Source of the DNA: Candidatus Rokuibacteriota bacterium
GTDB taxonomy: Bacteria > Methylomirabilota > Methylomirabilia > Rokubacteriales > CSP1-6
Reading direction: 5' to 3'
NCBI GenBank assembly: GCA_003220495.1
Contig: QHSP01000017.1
Location: 149,711-213,710, forward strand
Length of the DNA stretch: 64,000 nucleotides
Part shown: positions 52,081 through 60,494 of the stretch, piece by piece
Position numbering within the stretch: the stretch's first letter is position 1
Layout: each line of letters opens with the position of its first letter
Notes under the pieces: generated by a model
Seen by the model: only the letters and a program-made list of their open reading frames with translations
Told to the model about the DNA's origin: nothing
Databases searched by the model: none
Position numbers and translations under genes: made by a program

Positions 52081-53069
52081 GTTCGCTTGCCGAACCGCTC
52101 TTCGACCATCGCGAGCATCGCTTCGATCCGATGGCGCAGGGTGTGCTCGGCGAGGGCGCGCCGGCGCGCGTTCTCGCCGATCGCGCGCGCCTCGTCGGGG
52201 TGCTCGAGGAGCACGTCGAGCTGGCGGCGGAGCTCGCCGAGGTCGCGATAGCCGACGATCTCCTCGCCGGGCTTGAAGAGATCGAGCAGGTCGTCCTTGA
52301 GGTCCACCACCTGGCAGGCGCCGGCGGCGGCCAGCTCGAAGGTGCGCGTGTTCACCCCGACGATGTCGTTCATCGGATGATGATGGTTGAGCGACAATGT
52401 CGAGGCCGCGTACACCAGGAGCTTCTCCTTGCCGAACACCGGCGGTCCCGCGATCGCGCGGACCAGCGGGTCTTCGGCGGCGGTCCAGCCGCTGCCCCAG
52501 AGCTTCAGCGGATAGTCACGCAACGCCCTGACGAATCGCTCGCGATACGGATAGCGGTTGCCGACGAACGAGATCGGCGCGCCGTAGCGCTTGGCCTCGT
52601 CCGGCGTGGGCGTCGCCGGGTGGTGCGCGGACGGTACACAGTACATCGGCAGGTAGGCGAGGTTTCGGAGACCGACCTGCTCGAGGCAACGCATCGCGTA
52701 GCGCTCCTTCGTGAAGAAGAGGTCGTACGCCTCGATCGCCTCGAACGGCATCATCCAGAGCGGGTTGTCGGGAAAGAAGTTGAGGAAGAGCGTGTCGATC
52801 TTCCGCTTCACGCGCTCGATCAGGGAGGCGGTGATGGGCCCGCCCTTGATGACCAGGACGAGATTCGGCCGCCAGGCCGCGCACGCGCGCTCGAGCGCTC
52901 GCAGCAGGAACGCCTGGTACGCGGTCTTCGTGCCGCGGTTCTTGTAGAGCGGGTTGTTCTTGCGGTACTCGAACGTGCGGACGTCGTGGCCGAGCTCGCG
53001 CAGCTCGTCGGCGAAGTCCATCCCCATGAGCCCGGGCCGTTCAAAGGGAAGGACGACCAGCCAGCGCAC
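52077..53069 (-). CDS. CgeB-like glycosyltransferase
   Basis: 330 residues from GTG 53069. GT-B-like features: FADELRELGHDVRTFEYRKN, NLVLVIKGGPITASLIER, the central FVGNRYPYRERFVRAL segment and the C-terminal NDIVGVNTRTFELAAAGACQVV and GDLGELRRQLDVLLEHPDE. That pattern matches spore protein YkvP/CgeB-family glycosyltransferases. Acceptor unknown. It overlaps thrC-like by GTGA and is divergent from the ABC permease, with 45 bp between starts. Confidence 0.83.
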   Translation of the reverse strand: MRWLVVLPFERPGLMGMDFADELRELGHDVRTFEYRKNNPLYKNRGTKTAYQAFLLRALERACAAWRPNLVLVIKGGPITASLIERVKRKIDTLFLNFFPDNPLWMMPFEAIEAYDLFFTKERYAMRCLEQVGLRNLAYLPMYCVPSAHHPATPTPDEAKRYGAPISFVGNRYPYRERFVRALRDYPLKLWGSGWTAAEDPLVRAIAGPPVFGKEKLLVYAASTLSLNHHHPMNDIVGVNTRTFELAAAGACQVVDLKDDLLDLFKPGEEIVGYRDLGELRRQLDVLLEHPDEARAIGENARRRALAEHTLRHRIEAMLAMVEERFGKRT

Positions 53070-53114
53070 GGCTCGTAGCGTAGCACACGGGCCGCGCTGT
53101 ATCATGACCGCGCC

Positions 53115-53873
53115 GTGAAGGTCCGAGCTCTCCGACGTCACACGCCCTCGCTCCTGCTCTTCGCCGCGCTGCTCGTGATCTGGCAGCTGGTGCCGCCCGT
53201 CCTGAAAATCCGCGAATACCTGCTGCCCGCGCCGGCCGCCGTCGTCCGCGCGGCGTTGAGCTTCTCGATCCCGTGGCACACGCACCTCTGGGTGACGGCG
53301 ATCGAGATCCTGGGCGGCTTCGCCCTGGCCGGCGCCGCCGGCGTCGCGCTGGGCGTCGCGATCGCGTGGTCGCCGACGATCGCGCGGGCGCTGGTGCCGT
53401 TCCTCGTGTTCGTGAACACCCTGCCCAAGGTCGCCGTCGCGCCGCTGTTCTTGCTCTGGCTCGGCTACGGCATCCTGCCGAACCTCCTCATCGCCGCGCT
53501 GATCGGCTTCTTTCCGGTGGTGATCAACACCGCGGTCGGGCTCACCCAGGTGGACGACGAGCTGCTCGACCTCGGGCGTGCCTTCGGCGCGCCCACGTGG
53601 AAGGTGTTCCTCAAGATCCGCTTGCCGAACGCGCTCCCGTACGTGCTCTCGGCGCTGAAGATCACCGCGACGGCGGCGGTCGTCGGCGCGATCGTCGGCG
53701 AGTTCGTCGCCTCCCAGGCGGGTCTCGGCATGGTCATCGTCAACGCGCAGACGAACCTCAATACACCGGTGGCGTTCGCGGCATTGCTCTGGATCTCGAT
53801 CATCGGTCTCGCCCTCTACGGCGCCGTGGGCCTCGCGGCCCGCTGGTGGGCCCCCTGGGCGGACACGACCTGA
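53115..53873 (+). CDS. ABC permease (SsuC/TauC/ThiX type)
   Basis: 252-residue inner-membrane permease with about six hydrophobic segments. The EAA loop is visible as DLGRAFGAPTWKVFLKIRLPNALPY (conserved coupling Gly and Ala). It is the membrane part of an NMT1-type importer with the next two genes. A TATCAT box ends 9 bp before GTG 53115. Confidence 0.9.
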   Translation: MKVRALRRHTPSLLLFAALLVIWQLVPPVLKIREYLLPAPAAVVRAALSFSIPWHTHLWVTAIEILGGFALAGAAGVALGVAIAWSPTIARALVPFLVFVNTLPKVAVAPLFLLWLGYGILPNLLIAALIGFFPVVINTAVGLTQVDDELLDLGRAFGAPTWKVFLKIRLPNALPYVLSALKITATAAVVGAIVGEFVASQAGLGMVIVNAQTNLNTPVAFAALLWISIIGLALYGAVGLAARWWAPWADTT

Positions 53874-53904
53874 GAGTGGCGGCCAGGCTGCCTGGAGGGA
53901 ACGG

Positions 53905-54918
53905 ATGAAGGCGAAACGGAGCGGCTACCTGATCGGCTCGGCGCTTCTCATCGTCGCCGTATGGCTCGCCGCGCCCCACGCCCAGCCGGCGCAGAAGGTC
54001 GTGTTCGCGCTGAACTGGTTCGCCGTCGGCGACCACGCCGCGTACTGGGTCGCGCTCGACCGCGGCTACTACCGCGCCAAGGGGCTCGACGTCGAGCTGC
54101 AGAACTCGAAGGGCTCGGGCGACTCGATCGCGAAGGTGGACACGAACCGCGCCGACCTCGGGCTGGCCGACGCGGTCGTCGTCATCCCGCGCATCGCGCA
54201 GGGGGCGAAGATCAAGGTCGTCGGCGCGGTGTTCGACAACACGCCGCTGAACATCTGGACCCGCAAGGACACGGGCATCGCGAAGCCGAAGGACCTCGAG
54301 GGCAAGACCCTGGCGGCGCCCCCCGGGGATGCGCAGCGCCAGCTCTTCCCCGCCTTCGCCAAGCTCAACGGCGTCGACGAGGCGAGGGTGAAGTGGGTCA
54401 CCATCGAGCCCGCCGCGAAGTTCGTCGCGCTCGCCGAGAAGCGGGCCGACGCGGTCCCCGACTACACGACCGGGCAGCCCTTCTGGGAGAAAGCCGTCGG
54501 CGCCGAGAACCTCGTGCGCATGCCCTGGAGCCAGTTCGGGTTCGACACCTACTCGATGGCGATCTTCGCCAGCGACAAGACCATCGCCGAGCGCCCGAAG
54601 ATCCTGCGCGACTTCGTCGCCGCGTCGTACCAGGGCTGGCGTGACGTGATGGACAATCCCAAGGCCGCGCTCGAGATCTTCAAGAAGCGCGTCCCCGACA
54701 TCGACCTGGCCCTCATCGAGCCCAACCTGATGCTCGGGCTCGAGCTGATGAAAACCGACCGCTACGCGAAGAACGGGATCGGGTGGGTAGAGCGCGCCAA
54801 GATGTGCCGCACGGTGGACCTGATCAACACGTACATGCCCGACATGCCCCGCAAGGTCGGCTGCGACGAGGTCTTCACCAACGAGTTCCTGACGAAGATC
54901 GAGCCGCCGAAGCGTTGA
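53905..54918 (+). CDS. NMT1/THI5-like ABC substrate-binding protein
   Basis: 337 residues. Sec signal peptide (LIGSALLIVAVWLAAPHAQPA), then the NMT1-like fold: FALNWFAVGDHAAYWVALDRGYY, GLDVELQNSKG, LEGKTLAAPPGDAQRQ and GFDTYSMAIFASD. The family binds sulfonates, thiamine precursors or aromatic acids; no residue here fixes the ligand. Well-placed GGAGGG site. Stop overlaps the TTG of the ATPase. Confidence 0.9.
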   Translation: MKAKRSGYLIGSALLIVAVWLAAPHAQPAQKVVFALNWFAVGDHAAYWVALDRGYYRAKGLDVELQNSKGSGDSIAKVDTNRADLGLADAVVVIPRIAQGAKIKVVGAVFDNTPLNIWTRKDTGIAKPKDLEGKTLAAPPGDAQRQLFPAFAKLNGVDEARVKWVTIEPAAKFVALAEKRADAVPDYTTGQPFWEKAVGAENLVRMPWSQFGFDTYSMAIFASDKTIAERPKILRDFVAASYQGWRDVMDNPKAALEIFKKRVPDIDLALIEPNLMLGLELMKTDRYAKNGIGWVERAKMCRTVDLINTYMPDMPRKVGCDEVFTNEFLTKIEPPKR

Positions 54919-55676
54919 TCGTCCTCGACGGGATCGGGATGACCTATCTCGCCGATTCCGGGCCCGTCGAGGCACTGAGGGACATCGCGTTCACGGTCGA
55001 TCGGGGCGAGCTCGTCGCCCTGGTCGGCCCGTCGGGCTGCGGCAAGTCCACCCTGCTTCGGATCATCGCCGGCCTGCGTCCAGCGACCGCCGGCCGGGTC
55101 GCCGTGGACGGCCGCTCGGTGACCCGGCCCATCGCCGCCGTCGGGATGGTCTTCCAGGCCCCCGTACTCCTCAAATGGCGCCGGATCGTCGACAACGTCC
55201 TGCTCCCGGCCGAGCTCGCCGGCCTGAACCCGAGCGAATACCGCGCGCGCGCCGGCGACCTGCTGCGGCTCGTCGGGCTCGGCGACTTCGGCGACAAGCT
55301 GCCGCGCGAGCTATCGGGCGGCATGCAGCAGCGCGCCGCGCTCTGCCGCGCCCTGCTGCTGGATCCGCCGCTGCTTCTGATGGACGAGCCCTTCGGCGCG
55401 CTCGACGCGATGACGCGTGACGAGCTGAACCTGGAGCTCCTGCGCGTGTGGGGTGAGGGAAGCGATCAGCGGAAGACGATCGTGTTCGTCACGCACTCGA
55501 TCCCGGAGGCGGTGTTTCTCGCCGACCGTGTCGTCGTCATGACGCCGCGTCCGGGACGCGTGGCGAGCGTCGTGCCGATACGACTTCCGCGGCCACGCAC
55601 GACCGCGACGCGCGCAAGCGCCGATTTCGGTGCGCTCACGCTCCAGATCCACGACATCCTGAGTCGCCCAGCCTGA
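54915..55676 (+). CDS. ABC ATPase (SsuB/TauB type)
   Basis: 253 residues from TTG 54915. Walker A is GPSGCGKST, the Q-loop is in VFQAPVLLKWRR, the signature is LSGGMQQRAALCRAL, Walker B is LLLMDEPFGALDA and the switch is VTHSIPEA. It powers the NMT1-type importer. The order permease, binding protein, ATPase is slightly unusual. Ends 36 bp before the convergent dihydroorotate dehydrogenase-like stop. Confidence 0.92.
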   Translation: MIVLDGIGMTYLADSGPVEALRDIAFTVDRGELVALVGPSGCGKSTLLRIIAGLRPATAGRVAVDGRSVTRPIAAVGMVFQAPVLLKWRRIVDNVLLPAELAGLNPSEYRARAGDLLRLVGLGDFGDKLPRELSGGMQQRAALCRALLLDPPLLLMDEPFGALDAMTRDELNLELLRVWGEGSDQRKTIVFVTHSIPEAVFLADRVVVMTPRPGRVASVVPIRLPRPRTTATRASADFGALTLQIHDILSRPA

Positions 55677-55712
55677 CCCGCGGGCTCTGGGAGGCCTGAG
55701 CCGGGCGCGGCG

Positions 55713-56765
55713 TCAGGCGACTTCCGCGGTGCGGATCTGACGGAAGCGCGCCGCGAACAGGGGATCGAAGAGCGCGGCGGTCGCGACGAGCGCCGCGTCG
55801 GCGCCCTCGCGCAGGACGTCCCGCGCGCGCTCCACCGTCGAGATGCCGCCCACGGCGAGAATCGCCCGGTCCCAGGCTCCGGCCTTGCGCCACGCGAGCA
55901 TCTCGGCGATTTGCCGGGACGCGACCGTGAAGGTCTGAGCTCCCACCACGTCGGCGCGCTCGCGGCCGGCGCCCTCGAAGGCGGGGGCGCCCTTGTCGTC
56001 GAAGACCCTCCGGTAGATGCTGTGAACGAGCACGTAGCCGTGAGCCCACGGCGCGAGGCGGGTCGCCGTCTCGTGAAGCAGGCGCGGCGTCTTGAATGGT
56101 CCGACCCTCGCCAGGACCGGAACACCGACCGTCGTCCGCGTGCGGTGGAGGATTCGCGCGGCGAGCGGGACGTTCTCGTAGATCATCTGGGGCTGCTCGA
56201 CGAACGGGTCCGGCGTCGCCAGGTGGACTTCGATCGCCTCGGCTCCGGCCTCCGCCGCCCAGCCGGCGACCTGTGCGTAGTCCGCGATGAGCGCGTCGGC
56301 GTCACCACCGAGGTGGGGCGTACCGATCACGCTGGCGATCAAGATTTGACCACGCCCGATCCGCTCCCTGGCGCGGCGCAGGTCCTTGCGCCAGACGTCG
56401 GGCTCCATCGAGGGCTCGCCGAGCGAGACCGCGATCGTGGCGCCGTCGCCATTGCTCGTCGGGCGGGAGACGACGGCTGCCTGCTCCCGGTTATCCACAT
56501 GGCGGATATTGGGCAGAGCGTAGGCGGGCTGGAAGGTCGATCGAACGGTCGCGTAGGTCAGGACGTCGAATCCGAGCCGGGCATAGGCTTCGACCCACTT
56601 CGAGTTGAGCAGGGGACCGGCGGCGACACCGAGGCTCGAGTTGAGAGGACGACCGAGTAGCATTCCGCCGGGGGCAGGAGGAAGACGACGCGTCCGCGGG
56701 AGCGTGGGGACGTGCGAATAGTTCCACTGATAGGAGCGGTCGAGTCGATAGGCGCCTTGGGAAAT
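55713..56765 (-). CDS. Dihydroorotate dehydrogenase-like flavoprotein with a possible ATT start
   Basis: FMN TIM-barrel: LGVAAGPLLNSKWVEAYARLG, YATVRSTF, AIEVHLATPD, PVLARVGPF and VGGISTVERARDVLREGADA. The first canonical start is ATG 56663, giving 316 residues. However 34 in-frame codons upstream (GAYRLDRSYQWNYSH ...) read like the family N-terminus and no ATG/GTG/TTG exists before the in-frame TAG. AAAGGAG lies 10 nt before an ATT at 56765, so I take ATT as start (350 residues). The catalytic base is uncertain; a true pyrimidine role is unproven. Confidence 0.7.
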   Translation of the reverse strand: MSQGAYRLDRSYQWNYSHVPTLPRTRRLPPAPGGMLLGRPLNSSLGVAAGPLLNSKWVEAYARLGFDVLTYATVRSTFQPAYALPNIRHVDNREQAAVVSRPTSNGDGATIAVSLGEPSMEPDVWRKDLRRARERIGRGQILIASVIGTPHLGGDADALIADYAQVAGWAAEAGAEAIEVHLATPDPFVEQPQMIYENVPLAARILHRTRTTVGVPVLARVGPFKTPRLLHETATRLAPWAHGYVLVHSIYRRVFDDKGAPAFEGAGRERADVVGAQTFTVASRQIAEMLAWRKAGAWDRAILAVGGISTVERARDVLREGADAALVATAALFDPLFAARFRQIRTAEVA

Positions 56766-56836
56766 GGCTGTGCCACTCCTTTCCCCCAGGAATGACCTGG
56801 TAAGCGCCTAGTTTATCACATAGTTACGAGCCTCGC

Positions 56837-57826
56837 CTACTTAAATGCGGGCGCCACCTCCCTCGCAATCAGCTCGAGCTCGCGCATGATGTGCGCGTGC
56901 GGCATGCCCGGGAAGAAGGTCCGGCAGATCAGATGAGTCATTCCGTACTCTTCGGTGAAGCGACGGACCTGCGCGACGCACTGTTCGGGCCCGCCTACGA
57001 TGAAGCGGTCGGCCATGAGCCGATCCAGGTCGGTCGCGATGGACGCGTCGATGAAGGGGTGACGCCAGCCGCCGGCGTACTCCTTCCGATAGGCGATCAT
57101 GATGTGCTCCTCGGCGAGCTCCCGCGCCTTCCGGTCGGTGTCGGCGATGATGAGATCACGCGTCAGCGGCCATTCGGCGATCGCCTGAGTCCGACCAGCG
57201 GCCCGGCGGTTGTCGAGAAACTGCTTCTTGCCCGCCAGCAAGCGCTTGAGGTCCGCGGTCGGTCCGGGGATCCAATTGTCGGCCAGGGTCGCGGCGCGCT
57301 TGAGGGTGATGTTGCCCCAGCCACCGATCCAGACCGGCGGGTGTGGCCGGGTCACGGGCTTGGGCTCCAGCCGCCCCTCCACCGTGTAGTAGGCGCCCTT
57401 GAAGCTCACGCGCTCCTGAGTCCAGAGCCCCTTGATGATCGCCAGCTGCTCCTCGAATCTCGCGCCGCGCTTCTCCAGCTCGACACCGTAGAGCGCGAAC
57501 TCGTCGGGCTTGTAGCCGATCGCGATACCGAGCGTGGTGCGGCCCTGAGCGATGACGTCGAGCATCGCGACGTCCTCGGCGAGCCGGACCGGGTGATGGA
57601 ACGCGGCGACGATGATGTCGGTGCCGAGCATCATGCGCGTGGTGCGCGTCGCGAAGCCGGCGAGCACCGTCAGCGGCGACGGCCAGTAGTGGTTCGTCAC
57701 CGAGTGGTGCTCTTCCATCCAGACGGAATCGAAGCCGAGCTCTTCGGCTCGCGTGACCTCTTCGAGCGCTTCTTTGTAGTACGTGCCGCCCTCGATGGGG
57801 ATGAAGCCGATCTTGAGTCGCGCCAT
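56837..57826 (-). CDS. LLM class flavin-dependent oxidoreductase
   Basis: 329-residue luciferase-like monooxygenase or F420-dependent reductase from ATG 57826. It opens with LKIGFIPIEGGTYYKEAL, has WMEEHHSVTNHYWPSPLTVLA, GIAIGYKPDEFALYGVE, PPVWIGGWG and FIVGGPEQCVAQVRRF. This matches the LLM family; cofactor (FMN or F420) and substrate cannot be assigned. Single gene in this stretch. Confidence 0.9.
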   Translation of the reverse strand: MARLKIGFIPIEGGTYYKEALEEVTRAEELGFDSVWMEEHHSVTNHYWPSPLTVLAGFATRTTRMMLGTDIIVAAFHHPVRLAEDVAMLDVIAQGRTTLGIAIGYKPDEFALYGVELEKRGARFEEQLAIIKGLWTQERVSFKGAYYTVEGRLEPKPVTRPHPPVWIGGWGNITLKRAATLADNWIPGPTADLKRLLAGKKQFLDNRRAAGRTQAIAEWPLTRDLIIADTDRKARELAEEHIMIAYRKEYAGGWRHPFIDASIATDLDRLMADRFIVGGPEQCVAQVRRFTEEYGMTHLICRTFFPGMPHAHIMRELELIAREVAPAFK

Positions 57827-57867
57827 GGGGCGAGAGCCTAGCATGGGTCCCGAGTCGAGTCACTTGA

Positions 57868-57984
57868 CAGACCACCGCGGCCGGATCCTCGTCGGCGACA
57901 AGGAGATGGTCGTCTGACATCTTCGCGCCGCCCCGCGAAGACTTCCTCACGCCGGAAGCCCCGGCGCACATGCGGAAGGGCTGA
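57868..57984 (+). pseudogene. Possible coding remnant with a frame break
   Basis: Between two minus-strand genes, the plus strand reads HRGRILVGDKEMVV then a stop, and in the next frame SDIFAPPREDFLTPEAPAHM and RKG before a stop at 57982. The two stretches abut and look like one protein tail split by a frameshift near 57915. The family is not recognised and no start codon or gene body is present. It may be chance in a GC-rich gap. Confidence 0.25.
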
Positions 57985-57992
57985 TCGCGGGC

Positions 57993-58952
57993 TTATTTGA
58001 ATGCGGCGGCGAGGGCCCCGACGACGTGATCGACGTGCGCGATGTAGTCCTCCGTGCCCTTGAGCGCGCCCGGTGATTGTGGGACCACGACCATCTTCGC
58101 GCCGGTTTCCTTCGCGACGCGGCTCGTCACGTCCGTGGGATACCAGCTCTCGTGGAGGATGACCCGGACTTTTTGCTCGCGCATCTGTCGGATCAAGTTC
58201 GCCAGGTGCTGCGGCGATGGGGGAATGCCGGGACGATCCTCGATGACGCCCGCTTCCACAAGCCCGAACGCCCGGTAGAAGTACGGCCAGCTGTCGTGGT
58301 AGCTCACGATCCCGGCGCCGCGGAACGGCGCCAGCGCGGATTTCCAGCGCCGATCGGCGTCGGCGACCTTCTCGAGGAACGCCTGGCGATTGGCGTCGAA
58401 CACGCGGGCCTGCTCCGGCGCCACGCGGGTCAATCCGGTCGCGATGTTCGCGGTGACGATCACGACATTGTCAGGGTCGAGCGTATAGTGCGGGCTCCCG
58501 AGCGGATGTACGTCGCCCATCGACCGATCGACCCGGCCGGTCATGGCCTTGAGCACCTCGATGCCCTGGAACGCTTCGACGACGTTGGGTGAGCCGCGGA
58601 GCATTCTCGGATTCGCCGCTCGGTGCACCATCACGTCGATCCACGCATCCTCCTCGAGACCGTTGCGGATGAGGAGGTCGGCGCGGCGCACCATCAAGAT
58701 CTGGCTCGGGCGGACCTCCATGTCGTGCGGGTTCTGGCCGAAGCGCGCGATCAGATCGATCGTGGCCAGATCGCCCGCGACGGCTCGGGTCAGCACGAAG
58801 AGGTCGGGCAGGGTGGCGACGACCCGCAGCTTTGGCTCGGCGCCGTGCAGCGCGGGCACCGCGACGATCACGGCCACGGTGAGGGCGCCGAGCGCCGCCG
58901 ACAGGCGGAGTGCCGGGTGGCGAGCTAGCCGCCGTAGCCCCAGTTCCAGCAC
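57993..58952 (-). CDS. ZnuA-like metal ABC substrate-binding protein
   Basis: 319 residues from GTG 58952, starting inside the upstream cysteine-rich gene. Signal-like N-terminus (ALGALTVAVIVAVPALHG), then PDLFVLTRAVAGDLATIDL, the metal ligands in NPHDMEVRPS, HPLGSPHYTLDPD, VSYHDSWPYFYRAFGL and LHESWYP. This is the cluster A-I (TroA/ZnuA) fold; a histidine-rich loop typical of ZnuA is absent. No ZnuB or ZnuC is near. Zinc or manganese, undecided. Confidence 0.85.
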   Translation of the reverse strand: MLELGLRRLARHPALRLSAALGALTVAVIVAVPALHGAEPKLRVVATLPDLFVLTRAVAGDLATIDLIARFGQNPHDMEVRPSQILMVRRADLLIRNGLEEDAWIDVMVHRAANPRMLRGSPNVVEAFQGIEVLKAMTGRVDRSMGDVHPLGSPHYTLDPDNVVIVTANIATGLTRVAPEQARVFDANRQAFLEKVADADRRWKSALAPFRGAGIVSYHDSWPYFYRAFGLVEAGVIEDRPGIPPSPQHLANLIRQMREQKVRVILHESWYPTDVTSRVAKETGAKMVVVPQSPGALKGTEDYIAHVDHVVGALAAAFK

Positions 58953-59191
58953 GGCCGTCGCTCGAGCCAGAACCAATCGTCGCAGAGCTCTTCGGCGCAG
59001 CGGTGCTTGCACTGGTCCTCCGTCTGATCCGACACGCAGCGGAGCTCGCCGGCCGCCCGGCAATAACACGATCCGGTGAAGCCCCATCGAGCCTGTTGCG
59101 CGGACGTTCCGCTCGCGCTCGTCAGGCCGAGCGACAGGAGTGCGCCGAGCGCGAACGGCGCGATCCGACGCGCGCGTCCGCGGCCCGTCAT
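58925..59191 (-). CDS. Small secreted cysteine-rich protein
   Basis: 88 residues. A Sec signal peptide (APFALGALLSLGLTSASGTSA) precedes a mature part of about 57 residues with seven cysteines (SCYC, LRC, QCKHRC, ELC, RPC) and several Trp (DDWFWLERRPCWNWGYGG). GGAG lies about 9 nt before the ATG. It overlaps the start of the ZnuA-like gene by about 28 bp, so the two may be co-expressed and it could bind metal. I do not recognise a family. Confidence 0.7.
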   Translation of the reverse strand: MTGRGRARRIAPFALGALLSLGLTSASGTSAQQARWGFTGSCYCRAAGELRCVSDQTEDQCKHRCAEELCDDWFWLERRPCWNWGYGG

Positions 59192-59213
59192 TGCCCCGGC
59201 TCCATCGCGTCGC

Positions 59214-59219
59214 TATAGT
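59214..59219 (+). promoter_or_regulatory. Promoter with TATAGT -10 before the NxxGxxAF gene
   Basis: TATAGT (5 of 6) lies 8 bp before the ATG at 59228; TTGCCC (59191-59196) is 17 bp upstream as a -35. There is no Shine-Dalgarno sequence. CTATAG is symmetric, and TATAGC on the minus strand may serve the cysteine-rich gene, which does have GGAG. Confidence 0.5.
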
Positions 59220-59227
59220 CTCACGAG

Positions 59228-60487
59228 ATGCGTCGAGCCTGCCTGACGGTCGCCGTCACGCTCTCGCTGCTGCTCTCGGTCGCCGAATCCCATGGCGCGG
59301 AGGCGCCGAGCCTCCGACGCGTGGTCATCACCGGACAGGCCGTGCCGGGTGGCGGCACCTTCGACCGGTTCAGCGTCGAGTCGCTGCCGATCGTCGCGCC
59401 GATCAACAACAAGGGCCAGGTCGCGTTCTTCGCCACAATTCTCAGGGGACGCGCCAGCGAGGGTTATTTCCTGGCCTCGGGACCGCGGATCAGCAAGCTC
59501 GCCGCGGACGGCGACCCGGCGCCCGGCGGCGGCGTGTTCTCGGGATTCGGCCGGCACCCGGTGCCCGCGCTCAACGACGGCGGCGAGCTCGCGTTCGTTG
59601 CCGCGATCGCCGGCGCCCGAGCGGTCGAGGGTATCTTCGTCGCCTCGCCGCGCGGCACGAGAGCCATCGCGCTCGCTGGAGGCGCCGCGCCCGAGATTCC
59701 GTCCGGGACGTTCGCGAACGTCGACACGCCGGCGCTCAACGACCGAGGGGACGTGGCGTTCCTCGCGACCGTCCGCCGCGGGCGCGAGAGCCTCGAGGCG
59801 ATCTATCTCCATTCCGGCGGCAAGAGCCGGAAGATCGTCGCCCAGGGCGATCCGGCGCCCGCGGGCGGCACGTTCGCCGGCTTCGGCCCGCCCTCGCTGA
59901 ACGGGAAGGGGTCGATCGTCTTCGGCGCCGTCGTGGAGGGTCGCGCGGTCCCCGGCGGCCTCTTCGCCTCGAAGGGCGGCGCGATCCGCATGCTCGTCGG
60001 CGCCGGCGCGGAGACTCCGGACGGCGGGATCTTCGCGAAGTTCTCCGAGCGCGTCGCCCTGAACGACGCGGGCGCGGTCGCCTTCAACGCGATCCTCAAA
60101 GGCGCGCCGATCGGCGGGGCGATCTACGTCATCGACAACGACCGGGTGCGTCGGGTCGCCGGGCTCGGCGACGCGGCCCCGGGCGGCGGCGTCTTCTCGC
60201 ACTTCGGCCTCTGGCCGTCGCTGAGCGCGGCGGGCGCCGTCGTGTTCGCCGCCTCGGTCGACGGCGGCGCTTCGCCGGTCGCGGTGTTCGCGGCGAGCCG
60301 CGGCGCGCCCTCGAGAGCCGCGGGGGTCGGCGACGCGCTTCCGGGCGGCGGCACGCTCGTGTCCTTCGGGCTTTATCCGTTCGCCGCGGCGAGCGGCGCG
60401 GGCGCCGTCACCTTCGCCACCGCTCCCGACGCGGTGGGGGCCGGTGCCGAAGGGGTCTTTGCGATCGATCCCCCCTCCGGGCGCTAG
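59228..60487 (+). CDS. Secreted NxxGxxAF-repeat protein
   Basis: 419 residues. A Sec signal (ACLTVAVTLSLLLSVAESHGA) is followed by seven repeats of about 55 residues, each with an NxxGxxAF-like phrase (NNKGQVAFFAT, NDGGELAFVAA, NDRGDVAFLAT, NGKGSIVFGAV, NDAGAVAFNAI, SAAGAVVFAAS, SGAGAVTFAT) and a GDPAPGGGxF turn. They may form a beta-propeller. Function is not established. It ends 7 bp before the convergent binding-protein gene. Confidence 0.85.
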   Translation: MRRACLTVAVTLSLLLSVAESHGAEAPSLRRVVITGQAVPGGGTFDRFSVESLPIVAPINNKGQVAFFATILRGRASEGYFLASGPRISKLAADGDPAPGGGVFSGFGRHPVPALNDGGELAFVAAIAGARAVEGIFVASPRGTRAIALAGGAAPEIPSGTFANVDTPALNDRGDVAFLATVRRGRESLEAIYLHSGGKSRKIVAQGDPAPAGGTFAGFGPPSLNGKGSIVFGAVVEGRAVPGGLFASKGGAIRMLVGAGAETPDGGIFAKFSERVALNDAGAVAFNAILKGAPIGGAIYVIDNDRVRRVAGLGDAAPGGGVFSHFGLWPSLSAAGAVVFAASVDGGASPVAVFAASRGAPSRAAGVGDALPGGGTLVSFGLYPFAAASGAGAVTFATAPDAVGAGAEGVFAIDPPSGR

Positions 60488-60494
60488 TCCGCGC

